NCBI GenBank assembly: GCA_965367295.1
Contig: CBDUHN010000039.1
Coordinates: 1-30,934, forward strand
Source: JAIVHA01 sp965367295
GTDB lineage: Bacteria > Pseudomonadota > Gammaproteobacteria > DSM-19610
Length of the DNA: 30,934 nt
Direction of reading: 5' to 3'
Notes under the pieces: generated by a model
What the model was told of the DNA's origin: nothing
Seen by the model: the letters and a program-made list of their open reading frames with translations, nothing else
Databases searched by the model: none
Position numbers and translations under genes: made by a program
Shown here: piece by piece, positions 23,516-30,934 of the stretch
Layout of the letters: every line of letters starts with the position of its first letter
Position numbering within the stretch: the first letter of the stretch is position 1

Positions 23516-23926
23516 TTACAGGTATTTGCGCCAGTGCTCGGGACGTTCGTCACGGCAGCCGTGGGTGTGGCGGCGGTAGTTCTCGATGAAGATGTTGCGG
23601 GTACAGTTGCCGCTCTTGCAGCCATGGGTTTCGCGTTCCACCTGCTCGGTGTAGTAGTAGATGGCCCGCTTGACTTTCACCATCAGGTTGTTGTCGAGGT
23701 GGTACCCCATTTCGATAAGGATCTCCTCGATGAACTGCAGGCAGATGATGTGCACGTCATAGCTGACACAGAGCAACATGCTGTTGGCCTGTGCCAGGTG
23801 GACGCGGGTGATGCCATCGAGATCACTGAGCAACAACGCAGCACTCTGGGCCTGGTGAGGGTCCGGGTGGGGGCCGCGAAACAGGATTTCACGGTGCTTG
23901 ACGCGGTCTGGTATGGAATCGCCCAT
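23516..23926 (-). CDS. Conserved hypothetical protein, HMA-like fold with Cys/His clusters
   Basis: I do not recognise a named family, though I believe close homologues occur in other gammaproteobacteria. The 136-aa protein starts IPDRVKHREILFRGPHPDPHQ. Residues ~13-78 show an alternating strand-helix pattern (LLLSDLDGITRVHLAQ...LLCVSYDV...LQFIEEILIEMGYHLD) like a heavy-metal-associated ferredoxin fold, but without its CxxC. The second half is basic and helical, then has CKSGNC (103-108), an HTHGC group (120-124) and a C-terminus ending RPEHWRKYL. The Cys and His residues could bind metal or an Fe-S centre, which is inference. There is no signal peptide, so it is probably cytoplasmic. It sits alone between moeB and prmC, behind an operator-like palindrome at 23995. 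Codon use looks like that of its neighbours. Confidence 0.8.
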   Translation of the reverse strand: MGDSIPDRVKHREILFRGPHPDPHQAQSAALLLSDLDGITRVHLAQANSMLLCVSYDVHIICLQFIEEILIEMGYHLDNNLMVKVKRAIYYYTEQVERETHGCKSGNCTRNIFIENYRRHTHGCRDERPEHWRKYL

Positions 23927-23994
23927 GGCTTCATCCTAACCATTCCCGGATCGGAAGCAAGGGCTATTTCGATGCAGCAAGGAGAGGTTAGCGT

Positions 23995-24010
23995 ATTAGC
24001 ATGTGCTAAT
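23995..24010. promoter_or_regulatory. Operator-like palindrome upstream of the unknown 136-aa gene
   Basis: ATTAGCATGTGCTAAT has two perfect 7-bp arms around a TG spacer and lies 69 bp upstream of the unknown gene's ATG, in AT-richer DNA than its surroundings. The size and symmetry suit a dimeric repressor or activator. I cannot match it with confidence to a known regulator. Confidence 0.5.
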
Positions 24011-24060
24011 TATTTTTGCGGGCTGTATGACCTCGCTTTTACGATAAAACAAGCTCCCCG

Positions 24061-24084
24061 CAGGTCCGAATTCATTCGGACCTG
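24061..24084. repeat. REP-like palindrome, copy B (touches the prmC stop)
   Basis: CAGGTCCGAAT (24061-24071), TC, ATTCGGACCTG (24074-24084) is a perfect 11-bp palindrome directly abutting the TAG stop of prmC (24085-24087). As a transcript it would form a hairpin just after the stop, without a T-tract. Confidence 0.8.
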
Positions 24085-24933
24085 CTACAAGGGTTTTTGA
24101 CCTTTGGTGACGCGGCTGTTGCCGGCAAGATCGGAAAGGTCCCGAACCTCCTGGTAGCCCGCCCCGGACAGCAGCTGGATCACCGCGGGGCCCTGGTCAT
24201 ACCCGTGTTCCACCAGCAGCCAGCCGCCGGACTTCAGGCAGGCCATGGCTTCGTGGCTGATACGGCGCAGGTCATCCAGTCCTTCCGGCCCGGACACCAG
24301 GGCGGTGATGGGGTCGAAACGGGCATCGCCCTGGGTCAGATGCGGATCCTGCTCGGCAATGTAGGGCGGGTTGCTGACGATCACATCGAAGGCCTGTCCG
24401 GCCAGTGCTTCACACCAGTCCGACTCCTGGAATACCACGTTGGCTATACCGAGTCGTATGGCATTCTCGTGCGCCACGGCCAGCGCCGCTGTGGAACGAT
24501 CGGTAGCCACGAGGTGGGCCCGCGGCCGTTCGCTGGCAATGGCCAGGGCGATGGCGCCGGTACCGGTGCCGAGGTCGGCAATGGCAGCCGGGCGATCTGC
24601 CGGAATATGTAGCAGTGCGTGTTCTACCAACAACTCGGTATCCGGGCGCGGGATCAGGGTGTCCGGCGTGACCTGCAGTTCCAGCGACCAGAATTCCCGG
24701 GTGCCAAGAATGTGGGCGATGGGTTCGCCCTGCCGCCTGCGTTGCAGCAGTGCCTGGAACGCTGCTGATTGTTCCTGTGTTGGGTGGTGCTCAGGCCATG
24801 CGTGCAGATAGCTGCGTGTCTGCTGCAGAGCATGGCCCAGCAGTAGCTCGGCATCCAGGCGCGGACTGTCGCTGGTGGAGGTAAGTGCGCCCGTGGCTTC
24901 GGTGAGCAGGGTATGGATGCTGTAGGTGGTCAT
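24085..24933 (-). CDS. prmC: Release factor glutamine N5-methyltransferase PrmC
   Basis: PrmC methylates the glutamine of the GGQ motif in RF1 and RF2, which raises termination efficiency. The 282-aa protein has an N-terminal helical substrate-recognition domain, the SAM-binding motif DLGTGTGAIAL (120-130) and the catalytic NPPY (188-191). Its substrate gene prfA lies just upstream on the same strand with a 93-bp gap. Near-identical REP-like palindromes lie on both sides of prmC (24061-24084 and 24950-24973). Confidence 0.97.
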   Translation of the reverse strand: MTTYSIHTLLTEATGALTSTSDSPRLDAELLLGHALQQTRSYLHAWPEHHPTQEQSAAFQALLQRRRQGEPIAHILGTREFWSLELQVTPDTLIPRPDTELLVEHALLHIPADRPAAIADLGTGTGAIALAIASERPRAHLVATDRSTAALAVAHENAIRLGIANVVFQESDWCEALAGQAFDVIVSNPPYIAEQDPHLTQGDARFDPITALVSGPEGLDDLRRISHEAMACLKSGGWLLVEHGYDQGPAVIQLLSGAGYQEVRDLSDLAGNSRVTKGQKPL

Positions 24934-24949
24934 GGCATGCGCTTACTTA

Positions 24950-24973
24950 CAGGTCCGGATTCATTCGGACCTG
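24950..24973. repeat. REP-like palindrome, copy C (between prmC and prfA)
   Basis: CAGGTCCGGAT, TC, ATTCGGACCTG is the same palindrome as copy B with one substitution in the left arm. It lies in the 93-bp prfA-prmC gap, 16 bp before the prmC start, so a hairpin there could affect prmC translation. Confidence 0.8.
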
Positions 24974-25026
24974 CAGGTGAACCTTTACATGGCATGGGCA
25001 TTTGCAAGACCGGGATTATTCGCGGA

Positions 25027-26118
25027 TCAATGCAGGTCCCCACTCAGGGCCGCGAGCTGATCCGCCTGATACTCATTGATCAGCGGTTGAATCACCAGGT
25101 CCAGGTGCCCGCCCAGAATATCCTCCAGCTTGTAGAGGGTGAGGTTGATGCGGTGGTCGGTCATACGCCCCTGCGGGAAGTTGTAGGTGCGGATGCGTTC
25201 CGAACGATCGCCACTGCCCACCAGGTTGCGGCGGGTTTCGGTTTGCTCGGCATGGCGCTTGTCCTCTTCCGCCGCCTGCAGTTTCGCGGCCAGCAGTGAC
25301 AGGGCCCGGGCACGGTTCTTGTGCTGGGAGCGCTCGTCCTGACATTCCACCACCATGCCGGTGGGCAGGTGGGTGATGCGGATGGCGGAGTCGGTCTTGT
25401 TGATATGCTGGCCGCCGGCACCGGAGGCACGGAAGGTATCCACCTTCAGGTCGGCGGGATTGATCTCGATGGCCTCCATCTCCTCCGCTTCCGGCATGAT
25501 GGCCACGGTGGCGGCGGAGGTGTGGATGCGGCCCTGGGATTCGGTTTCCGGCACACGCTGCACACGGTGGGCACCGGATTCGAATTTGAGCTGTGAATAG
25601 GCGCCCTGACCGACGATGCGGGCGATGATTTCCTTGTAGCCACCGTGCTCGCCGGCGCTTTCGCTCAAGACCTCCACCTGCCAGCGCTTCTGCTCGGCGA
25701 AACGGGAGTACATGCGGAACAGGTCGCCGGCAAAGATGGCGGCCTCATCACCGCCGGTGCCGGCGCGCACTTCCAGGAAGATGTTGCTGTTGTCGTGCGG
25801 GTCCTTGGGTAGCAGGTGTTTCTGCAGTTCCAGTTCCAGCGTGGCGAGCTTTTCCTCGGCGGCTTCCAGTTCCTCCTCGGCCATGGCGCGCAGTTCGGGG
25901 TCACTGTCGCGACGCATTTCTTCCGCCGAAGCCTTGTCCTGCTGGGCCAGTTGATAGGCCTGGAAGGTCTCCACTACCGGCTGCAGGTGGGCATATTCCT
26001 GGGACAGGCTGCGGAAGCGGTCCTGGTTGGCCATGATGTCGGGGTCGGACAGCAGGGCGCTGACCTCTTCAACGCGTTCGGCAATGGTTTCCAGTTTGCG
26101 GACGATGGATGCTTTCAC
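25027..26118 (-). CDS. prfA: Peptide chain release factor 1
   Basis: RF1 recognises UAA and UAG stop codons and triggers peptide release. The 363-aa protein has an N-terminal coiled region and the stop-codon 'anticodon' motif PET (190-192, PAT in E. coli). GGQ is at 235-237, whose Gln237 is the PrmC methylation site. It lies 45 bp after hemA and before prmC, the common hemA-prfA-prmC order. Confidence 0.98.
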   Translation of the reverse strand: MKASIVRKLETIAERVEEVSALLSDPDIMANQDRFRSLSQEYAHLQPVVETFQAYQLAQQDKASAEEMRRDSDPELRAMAEEELEAAEEKLATLELELQKHLLPKDPHDNSNIFLEVRAGTGGDEAAIFAGDLFRMYSRFAEQKRWQVEVLSESAGEHGGYKEIIARIVGQGAYSQLKFESGAHRVQRVPETESQGRIHTSAATVAIMPEAEEMEAIEINPADLKVDTFRASGAGGQHINKTDSAIRITHLPTGMVVECQDERSQHKNRARALSLLAAKLQAAEEDKRHAEQTETRRNLVGSGDRSERIRTYNFPQGRMTDHRINLTLYKLEDILGGHLDLVIQPLINEYQADQLAALSGDLH

Positions 26119-26163
26119 AATGTGTAGGTGACCGATGTGGTGCCGTGGTCGAAACGGCTGGGG

Positions 26164-27423
26164 TTATTCGGAATCGGGCAGGCTCAGCAGTTCCCGTGCG
26201 GCGTCGAGCAGGTCGGTGCGACCGTCCTCGCTCGCCTGGCGCAGGTTGACGCTGGGCTGGTGGATCAGCTTATTGGTCAGGGTGTGGGCGAGAAACTCCA
26301 GTACCTGTTGCGGGTCCTTGCCACTGGCCAGTTGCTGGCGTGCCTTGTTGAGTATTTCATCGCGTTGCAGTTCCGCCTGGGTGCGGAGCCGGCGGATGGT
26401 GGATACCGCATTGAGGGAACGTTGCCAGGCGATGAAGTGGTTGACCTGTACCTCGATCATTTCCTCGGCCTGCATGGCGGCGGCCTGGCGTGACTTCAGG
26501 TTTTCCTGGATGACCTCCTGCAGGTCATCGACGGTATAGAGGTAGATGTCATCCAGCTCGCCGACCTGCGCGTCAATGTCGCGCGGTACGGCGATGTCCA
26601 CCATGAAAATGGGACGGTGCTTGCGGGCCTTGAGAGCCTGCTTGACGATCGGCAGCGTGACAATGGGTATCGGGCTGGCGGTGGAGGACACCACGATATC
26701 GGCTTCCGCAAGATGGGCGGGGATTTCGTCGAGCCCGATGCCGTAGCCGTCGAACGAGGCAGCCAGGCTGTGGGCATGTTCCACGGTGCGGTTGGCGACG
26801 ATCATGCGCCCGAGTTTGTGTTCATGCAGGTGGCGTGCCGCCAGTTCCACGGTTTCGCCGGCGCCGATCAACAGCGCGGTCTGGTTTTCCAGCTCCCCGA
26901 AGATCTGCTTGGCCAGGCTGACGGCGGCGAAGGCCACCGATACCGGGCTGGCACCGATGGCGGTATCGGTGCGCACCTGTTTGGCCACCGAGAAGGTGTG
27001 CTGGAACAAGCGGCTCAGCAGGCTGTCTATGGTACCGGCCTGGTTGGCGCTCTGGTACGCGCCCTTCATCTGGCCGAGAATCTGCGGCTCGCCGAGAATC
27101 ATTGAGTCCAGTCCGGCCGCTACCCGCAGGATATGGCGCACCGCCTCCGGGCCCGGCAAGGTATAGACATAAGGCTTGAGTGTGGCTTCATCGAGGTGGT
27201 GAAAACGGCTCAGCCACTGGATCACGACATCCGTACGGTTTTCCTCGCAACCCACGTATAGTTCGGTGCGGTTGCAGGTGGAAAGGATGGCAGCTTCCTG
27301 GACCTCGGGCAGCCGGGTCAGCTCCTTCAGGGCATCCTGCATCCGCTCCGGGGCAAACGCGACGCGTTCGCGGAGTTCCACGGGGGCCGTGCGATGATTG
27401 ATGCCAAGCGCGATCAGGGGCAT
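26164..27423 (-). CDS. hemA: Glutamyl-tRNA reductase
   Basis: HemA reduces Glu-tRNA-Glu with NADPH to glutamate-1-semialdehyde, the first committed step of C5-pathway tetrapyrrole synthesis. The 419-aa protein has the catalytic Cys50 in ILSTCNRTE, the NHRTAPV start, the GLDSMILGEPQILGQ segment and a NADPH loop GAGETVELA. A C-terminal helical dimerisation domain follows. The ATG at 27423 gives the family's exact N-terminus; the frame is open further upstream but not conserved. It is divergent from lbcA. Confidence 0.97.
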   Translation of the reverse strand: MPLIALGINHRTAPVELRERVAFAPERMQDALKELTRLPEVQEAAILSTCNRTELYVGCEENRTDVVIQWLSRFHHLDEATLKPYVYTLPGPEAVRHILRVAAGLDSMILGEPQILGQMKGAYQSANQAGTIDSLLSRLFQHTFSVAKQVRTDTAIGASPVSVAFAAVSLAKQIFGELENQTALLIGAGETVELAARHLHEHKLGRMIVANRTVEHAHSLAASFDGYGIGLDEIPAHLAEADIVVSSTASPIPIVTLPIVKQALKARKHRPIFMVDIAVPRDIDAQVGELDDIYLYTVDDLQEVIQENLKSRQAAAMQAEEMIEVQVNHFIAWQRSLNAVSTIRRLRTQAELQRDEILNKARQQLASGKDPQQVLEFLAHTLTNKLIHQPSVNLRQASEDGRTDLLDAARELLSLPDSE

Positions 27424-27527
27424 GGAGCGAACTGTTTTCGGGGTCAACGCGAAATTCTGACGGATGCGCAGGGCGAATACAAGCAAGCGACGTCTGGGGA
27501 GATGGCGCGCGCAAGACCAGAATTGCG

Positions 27528-27533
27528 TATAGT
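27528..27533 (+). promoter_or_regulatory. Possible -10 element for lbcA-lolB-ispE
   Basis: TATAGT matches the -10 consensus at 5 of 6 and lies 45 bp before the first lbcA ATG, in the 155-bp hemA/lbcA divergent gap. No convincing -35 is present, so this is weak. Confidence 0.3.
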
Positions 27534-27578
27534 GACGGTCAGGATGCTATGCCGGGCCGATTCCATTAACTGGTTAGA

Positions 27579-29348
27579 ATGCAAACTCTTATGAAGTCTT
27601 CTCTGTTTACGGACATGGTTTTACGCGCACAGCTTGGGTGGCTGCTGGTCGGCCTGCTGAGTGGTTGTGCCCAGCTGGGCGGGCCTGCCGGGCTTGATGT
27701 GCCCGCCACGCAGGCACCGGAGCCAGCGGTTGTGGTGGCTGAGCCCGCAGCGTCTCCCAGCACGGCCCTGACAGCGCCGGTGCTGTATGACGTGCTGCTG
27801 GGGGAGATTGCCGGGCAACGCGGCACGCTGGAGGTTGCACTGCCGCATCTGCTGCGTGCCGCCCAGGAAGCGCAGGACCCTCGCATCGCCGAACGCGCCC
27901 TGCGCGTGGCCGTATACGCCAAGCAGCAGGGGATTGCGTTGCTGGCGGCCCGGCGCTGGGTGGAACTGGATAGCGCCAATCTTGAGGCCCGGCAGGCACT
28001 GGCGGCGCTGGCGCTGCGGGAGGGACAGCCGGAAGAGGCGCTGGAGCAGCTGGATTATCTGCTGGCCCATGCCGGTGCCCGGGATGCCCAGGGTTACGAG
28101 CAGTTGAGCGCCCTGCTGGCGCGGGAGCCCGACGAGGTGGCGGCCCTTTCCATCATGGGGCAGCTGGCTGACCGTCATCCCGACAACGCTCACGCACAAC
28201 TGGCCCATGCGCGCCTGGCGGCTCACAACAGCGACTGGCCGTTGGCCATGGCGGCAGTGGAGCGGGCGCTGGCGCTGGATGCCCGCTTGGCACCGGCACT
28301 GGTGTTGCGGGCACAGGTGCTGATGCAGCAGGACCAGCCAGAGGCCGCCCTGGCGGGAATGGCGCAGGCAGTGTCCGATCAGCCCAAGGATCTTCCGCTG
28401 CGGCTGGCATATGCGCGTCTGCTGGTGGAGACAGGGCGCATCGACGCGTCACGGGAGCAGTTTCGTATTCTGGCCAGACAGGAACCGGATAACTCCGAGG
28501 TGCTGTATTCCCTGGCGCTGCTGGCGCTGGAGGCGGAGCAGTACAAGGATGCCGAGGGTTATCTGAAGCGACTGCTGAAGCTCGGCAAGCACGAGCAGGA
28601 GGCCCGTTATTACCTGGGGCATATTGCCGAGGTTGGCGAGCAGTACGAGCAGGCCATTGACTGGTATTCCCAGGTGGAATCCGGTGAACAGTGGCTGGAA
28701 GTGCAGATCCGCATGGCGCGCATCGAAGCCCGGTCCGGCAGGTTGGGGGACGCCCGTACCCGTCTGCAGGAATTGCGTGCCCACGACCCCTCCAAGGCGG
28801 TACTCCTGTATATCGAAGAAGGTGGCCTGCTATCCCAGGCCCGGAAATATGAGGAGGCCATGGCGCTCTACAGCCGTGTTCTGCAGGTCTATCCCGAAAA
28901 CGATGACCTGCTCTATGCCCGCTCGCTGGTGGCGGAGCGGCTCGACCAGATCGACGTGGCGGAAGCGGATCTGCGCAGCATCCTGGCGCGCAATCCCGAG
29001 GAAACCCGCGCCCTCAACGCCCTGGGTTACACCCTGGCGGATCGTACCGACCGCTACCAGGAGGCCCTGGGGTTCATTGAACGGGCCGCGGCCCAGGAGC
29101 CGGATGATGCCTCGATCATCGACAGCCTTGGCTGGGTGCATTTTCGGTTGGGCAATCTGCAGCAGGCCCGCGAATATCTGCAGCGCGCCTATGCGAAGAA
29201 CCAGGACAGTGAAATCGCTGCCCACCTCGGCGAGGTGTTGTGGGTGATCGGGGAGCGTGATGCGGCCCGGCGCATCTGGCAGGAAGCCGGCAAGGCCGAT
29301 CCCGACAACCCGGTACTGCAGGCCACTATCAAACGCCTGATGCCGTGA
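27579..29348 (+). CDS. lbcA: TPR outer-membrane lipoprotein, LbcA-like
   Basis: This 589-aa protein has a lipoprotein signal (LLSGC, Cys30 from the first Met), a Pro/Ala-rich spacer and about a dozen tetratricopeptide repeats to the C-terminus. Late repeats are the clearest (ALNALGYTLADRTDRYQEAL, IIDSLGWVHFRLGNLQQA). In P. aeruginosa the gene in the same place (hemA / lbcA-lolB-ispE) encodes LbcA, which tethers the periplasmic protease CtpA and its murein hydrolase substrates. The same role is inferred from synteny and architecture. The start could be ATG 27579 or ATG 27591 four codons later; neither has a strong ribosome-binding site. The stop overlaps the lolB ATG (TGATG). Confidence 0.9.
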   Translation: MQTLMKSSLFTDMVLRAQLGWLLVGLLSGCAQLGGPAGLDVPATQAPEPAVVVAEPAASPSTALTAPVLYDVLLGEIAGQRGTLEVALPHLLRAAQEAQDPRIAERALRVAVYAKQQGIALLAARRWVELDSANLEARQALAALALREGQPEEALEQLDYLLAHAGARDAQGYEQLSALLAREPDEVAALSIMGQLADRHPDNAHAQLAHARLAAHNSDWPLAMAAVERALALDARLAPALVLRAQVLMQQDQPEAALAGMAQAVSDQPKDLPLRLAYARLLVETGRIDASREQFRILARQEPDNSEVLYSLALLALEAEQYKDAEGYLKRLLKLGKHEQEARYYLGHIAEVGEQYEQAIDWYSQVESGEQWLEVQIRMARIEARSGRLGDARTRLQELRAHDPSKAVLLYIEEGGLLSQARKYEEAMALYSRVLQVYPENDDLLYARSLVAERLDQIDVAEADLRSILARNPEETRALNALGYTLADRTDRYQEALGFIERAAAQEPDDASIIDSLGWVHFRLGNLQQAREYLQRAYAKNQDSEIAAHLGEVLWVIGERDAARRIWQEAGKADPDNPVLQATIKRLMP

Positions 29349-29947
29349 TGCGCCGGGTTTTTCTGCTGGTGACCCTGGTGCTGGCGGGATGTGCCAGCCA
29401 TCCCCCGCTGACCGAGGAGTACCCCATCCGGTGGCGGCAGCATGCCGAGGCGGTACGCACCTGGCAGTCCTGGGAGTTGCAGGGGCGCGTCGCCGTGCAG
29501 ATCGGTGAAGAGGGTTGGCACGCCAGCCTGTTGTGGCAACAGTTTCCCGAACATTACCTGATTCAGCTCAGCGGCCCTTTTGGTCAGGGGGGTATTCGCC
29601 TTGAAGGGGATGCGGCACAGGTGCGGTTTGTGCAGGGGAAGCGTGTTGCGGTGGCGCAGGATGCCGAGGCCCTGATGCAGCAGGAACTGGGCTGGAGCCT
29701 GCCGGTGAATGGTTTACAGCGCTGGGTGCTGGGGCTGCCGCAGGATGAGCGGACGGCGGTCCCGGCCTTTGATGCCGAGGGCCAGCTGGCTCGTCTGCAG
29801 GAGGCCGGCTGGGAACTGGAATACCAGCGGTATGCGCCCCAGGGCAAGGTGTACCTGCCGGTGCGGCTGCGATTGCAGAGCGGGGATCTCAAGGTGCGGC
29901 TGGTGGTGGATCGCTGGCAGCGGACGGAAGTCGGCGGCGATGTCTGA
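29348..29947 (+). CDS. lolB: Outer-membrane lipoprotein receptor LolB
   Basis: LolB takes lipoproteins from the periplasmic carrier LolA and inserts them into the outer membrane. The 199-aa protein is itself a lipoprotein: signal MRRVFLLVTLVLAGC with Cys15. The mature part shows LolB features (WELQGRVAVQ, ASLLWQQFPEHYLIQLSGPFGQG, ELGWSLPV...WVLGLP). The ATG at 29348 overlaps the lbcA stop as TGATG; a GTG one codon earlier is possible. It overlaps ispE by 8 bp. Confidence 0.95.
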   Translation: MRRVFLLVTLVLAGCASHPPLTEEYPIRWRQHAEAVRTWQSWELQGRVAVQIGEEGWHASLLWQQFPEHYLIQLSGPFGQGGIRLEGDAAQVRFVQGKRVAVAQDAEALMQQELGWSLPVNGLQRWVLGLPQDERTAVPAFDAEGQLARLQEAGWELEYQRYAPQGKVYLPVRLRLQSGDLKVRLVVDRWQRTEVGGDV

Positions 29948-30803
29948 GGGGCTGGAGGACTGGTCGCGCCCCTGGCCGGCACCCGCCAAACTCAACCTGT
30001 TCCTGCACGTCACCGGACGACGCCGGGATGGCTACCATGAGCTGCAGACGGTGTTCCAGTTCCTGGAGTATGGCGACTCCCTGTGGTTTTCCCTGCAACC
30101 TGATGGGCGGATTTTTCGCCATGCCGCCCTGCCCGGGGTGACCGGGGAACAGGACCTGTGCCTGCGGGCCGCGCGCCTGTTGCAGGCGGAAGCGGGGGTG
30201 CGTATGGGTGTCGCCATACGGCTCGACAAGCGTTTGCCTATGGGCGGTGGCCTGGGGGGCGGCAGTTCCGATGCCGCCACGGTGCTGGTGGCGTTGAACC
30301 GGCTCTGGAAGGCGGGGTTGAGCGAGGACCGTCTGGCCGGTCTCGGCCTGCAGTTGGGTGCCGATGTCCCGGTCTTTGTGCGGGGTTTCGCCGCCTGGGC
30401 CGAGGGGGTGGGGGAGCGGCTCACCCCCGTCACCCCGGTCGAGCCCTGGTTCCTGGTGGTGGTGCCGCCGGTAAACGTATCAACCGCCGCTGTTTTTTCC
30501 GACCCGGAATTGACACGGGACACCCCTCGAATCACAATAGCCGACTTTCTTTCGGGCGCTGGCCACAATGATTGTGAGCCGGTGGTACGGCGGCATTTCC
30601 CGGCGATCGATGCGGTACTGACCCATCTGCAGCGCTTCGGAACAGCACGCCTGACGGGCACCGGGGGCTGTGTCTTCCTGCCCCTGGACGATGAAGCCGC
30701 GGCCCGCAGGGTGCGCGACACATTGCCGCCGGAGTGGAACAGTTTCATTGCCCGGGGGTGTAATCACTCGCCCCTGCTGGCACGGTTGTCAATGCGCACC
30801 TGA
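29940..30803 (+). CDS. ispE: 4-diphosphocytidyl-2-C-methyl-D-erythritol kinase
   Basis: IspE phosphorylates CDP-ME in the MEP isoprenoid pathway, the pathway that also uses IspG encoded earlier in this window. The 287-aa GHMP kinase has PAPAKLNLFLHVTGRRRDGYHEL at the N-terminus with the catalytic Lys/Asp region, the ATP loop PMGGGLGGGSSDAA, and GTGGCVF near the C-terminus. The ATG at 29940 overlaps the end of lolB by 8 bp. A tRNA-Gln gene follows 20 bp after the stop, an arrangement common in gammaproteobacteria. Confidence 0.96.
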   Translation: MSEGLEDWSRPWPAPAKLNLFLHVTGRRRDGYHELQTVFQFLEYGDSLWFSLQPDGRIFRHAALPGVTGEQDLCLRAARLLQAEAGVRMGVAIRLDKRLPMGGGLGGGSSDAATVLVALNRLWKAGLSEDRLAGLGLQLGADVPVFVRGFAAWAEGVGERLTPVTPVEPWFLVVVPPVNVSTAAVFSDPELTRDTPRITIADFLSGAGHNDCEPVVRRHFPAIDAVLTHLQRFGTARLTGTGGCVFLPLDDEAAARRVRDTLPPEWNSFIARGCNHSPLLARLSMRT

Positions 30804-30823
30804 TGGGGCGCCAGTCGTTTTCT

Positions 30824-30898
30824 TGGGCCGTCGCCAAGCGGTAAGGCACGGGGTTTTGATCTCCGCATACCCAGGTTCGAATCCTGGCGGCCCAGCCA
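30824..30898 (+). tRNA. tRNA-Gln (anticodon UUG), CCA encoded
   Basis: The acceptor stem TGGGCCG pairs with CGGCCCA, followed by discriminator G and an encoded CCA (30896-30898). The anticodon loop is TTTTGAT with anticodon TTG, and the T arm contains CCAGG-TTCGAAT-CCTGG. The gene lies 20 bp after ispE, as in Pseudomonas, where prs usually follows; that part is outside the window. Confidence 0.95.
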
Positions 30899-30934
30899 AA
30901 TTGAGTAGCACCACGGGTGCGCTGCGCAGTGACT

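Noticed and set aside
24061..24973. prmC with flanking palindromes as a transposon
   Set aside because: No transposase or target duplication is seen, and prmC is in its normal place beside prfA; REP-type repeats are the simpler explanation.

Overview
The window is a GC-rich, densely coded stretch of a gammaproteobacterial chromosome. The markers that point there are the gene order hemA / lbcA-lolB-ispE-tRNA-Gln with prfA-prmC-moeB on the other side, mreBCD divergent from gatCAB, and a lexA gene behind E. coli-like SOS boxes. NorE/NorF-like oxidase subunits under an FNR-type box, and a PEP-CTERM surface protein, suggest a free-living environmental, possibly denitrifying or microaerophilic species. 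I cannot name the genus. No phage, insertion sequence, CRISPR array or rRNA is visible; most of the window is housekeeping.

Region by region. (1) 1-4126: a signalling block with a 5'-truncated DUF1631 protein, a PilZ protein, and a convergent operon of a YfiR-like periplasmic protein and a CHASE8-type sensor histidine kinase. (2) 4202-6201: ispG (MEP isoprenoid pathway) divergent from lexA, with two SOS boxes. (3) 6334-7266: a NorE-like subunit III protein and a small NorF/subunit IV-like protein behind a perfect FNR/Dnr box. (4) 7339-16923: a nearly continuous minus-strand cell-wall elongation cluster, mreB-mreC-mreD-mrdA-rodA-mltB-rlpA-dacC-dat. (5) 17050-20413: gatC-gatA-gatB for tRNA-dependent amidation, with an inverted-repeat element between gatA and gatB. 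(6) 20469-22610: a REP-like palindrome, hslO (Hsp33), a 340-bp regulatory-looking gap and a PEP-CTERM protein gene. (7) 22659-27423: moeB, an unknown Cys/His-rich 136-aa protein, prmC, prfA and hemA. (8) 27579-30898: lbcA-lolB-ispE and tRNA-Gln(UUG).

How the genes fit together: MreBCD, PBP2 and RodA form the rod-complex core. MltB, RlpA and DacC trim peptidoglycan, and LbcA in other species delivers murein hydrolases to the CtpA protease, so much of the window concerns sacculus growth. PrmC methylates the GGQ glutamine of PrfA. IspG and IspE are both MEP-pathway enzymes. HemA starts tetrapyrrole synthesis from charged tRNA-Glu, while GatCAB repairs mischarged tRNAs.

The observations most worth checking are: mreC has no ATG, GTG or TTG start that preserves its conserved N-terminus and appears to start at AUU; YfiR is paired with a histidine kinase rather than a diguanylate cyclase; the NorEF-like pair has an FNR box but no norCB nearby; the unknown 136-aa protein sits behind a palindromic operator-like site; a REP-like palindrome family brackets prmC; an inverted-repeat element interrupts gatCAB; and a possible sigma-54/enhancer arrangement lies upstream of the PEP-CTERM gene.
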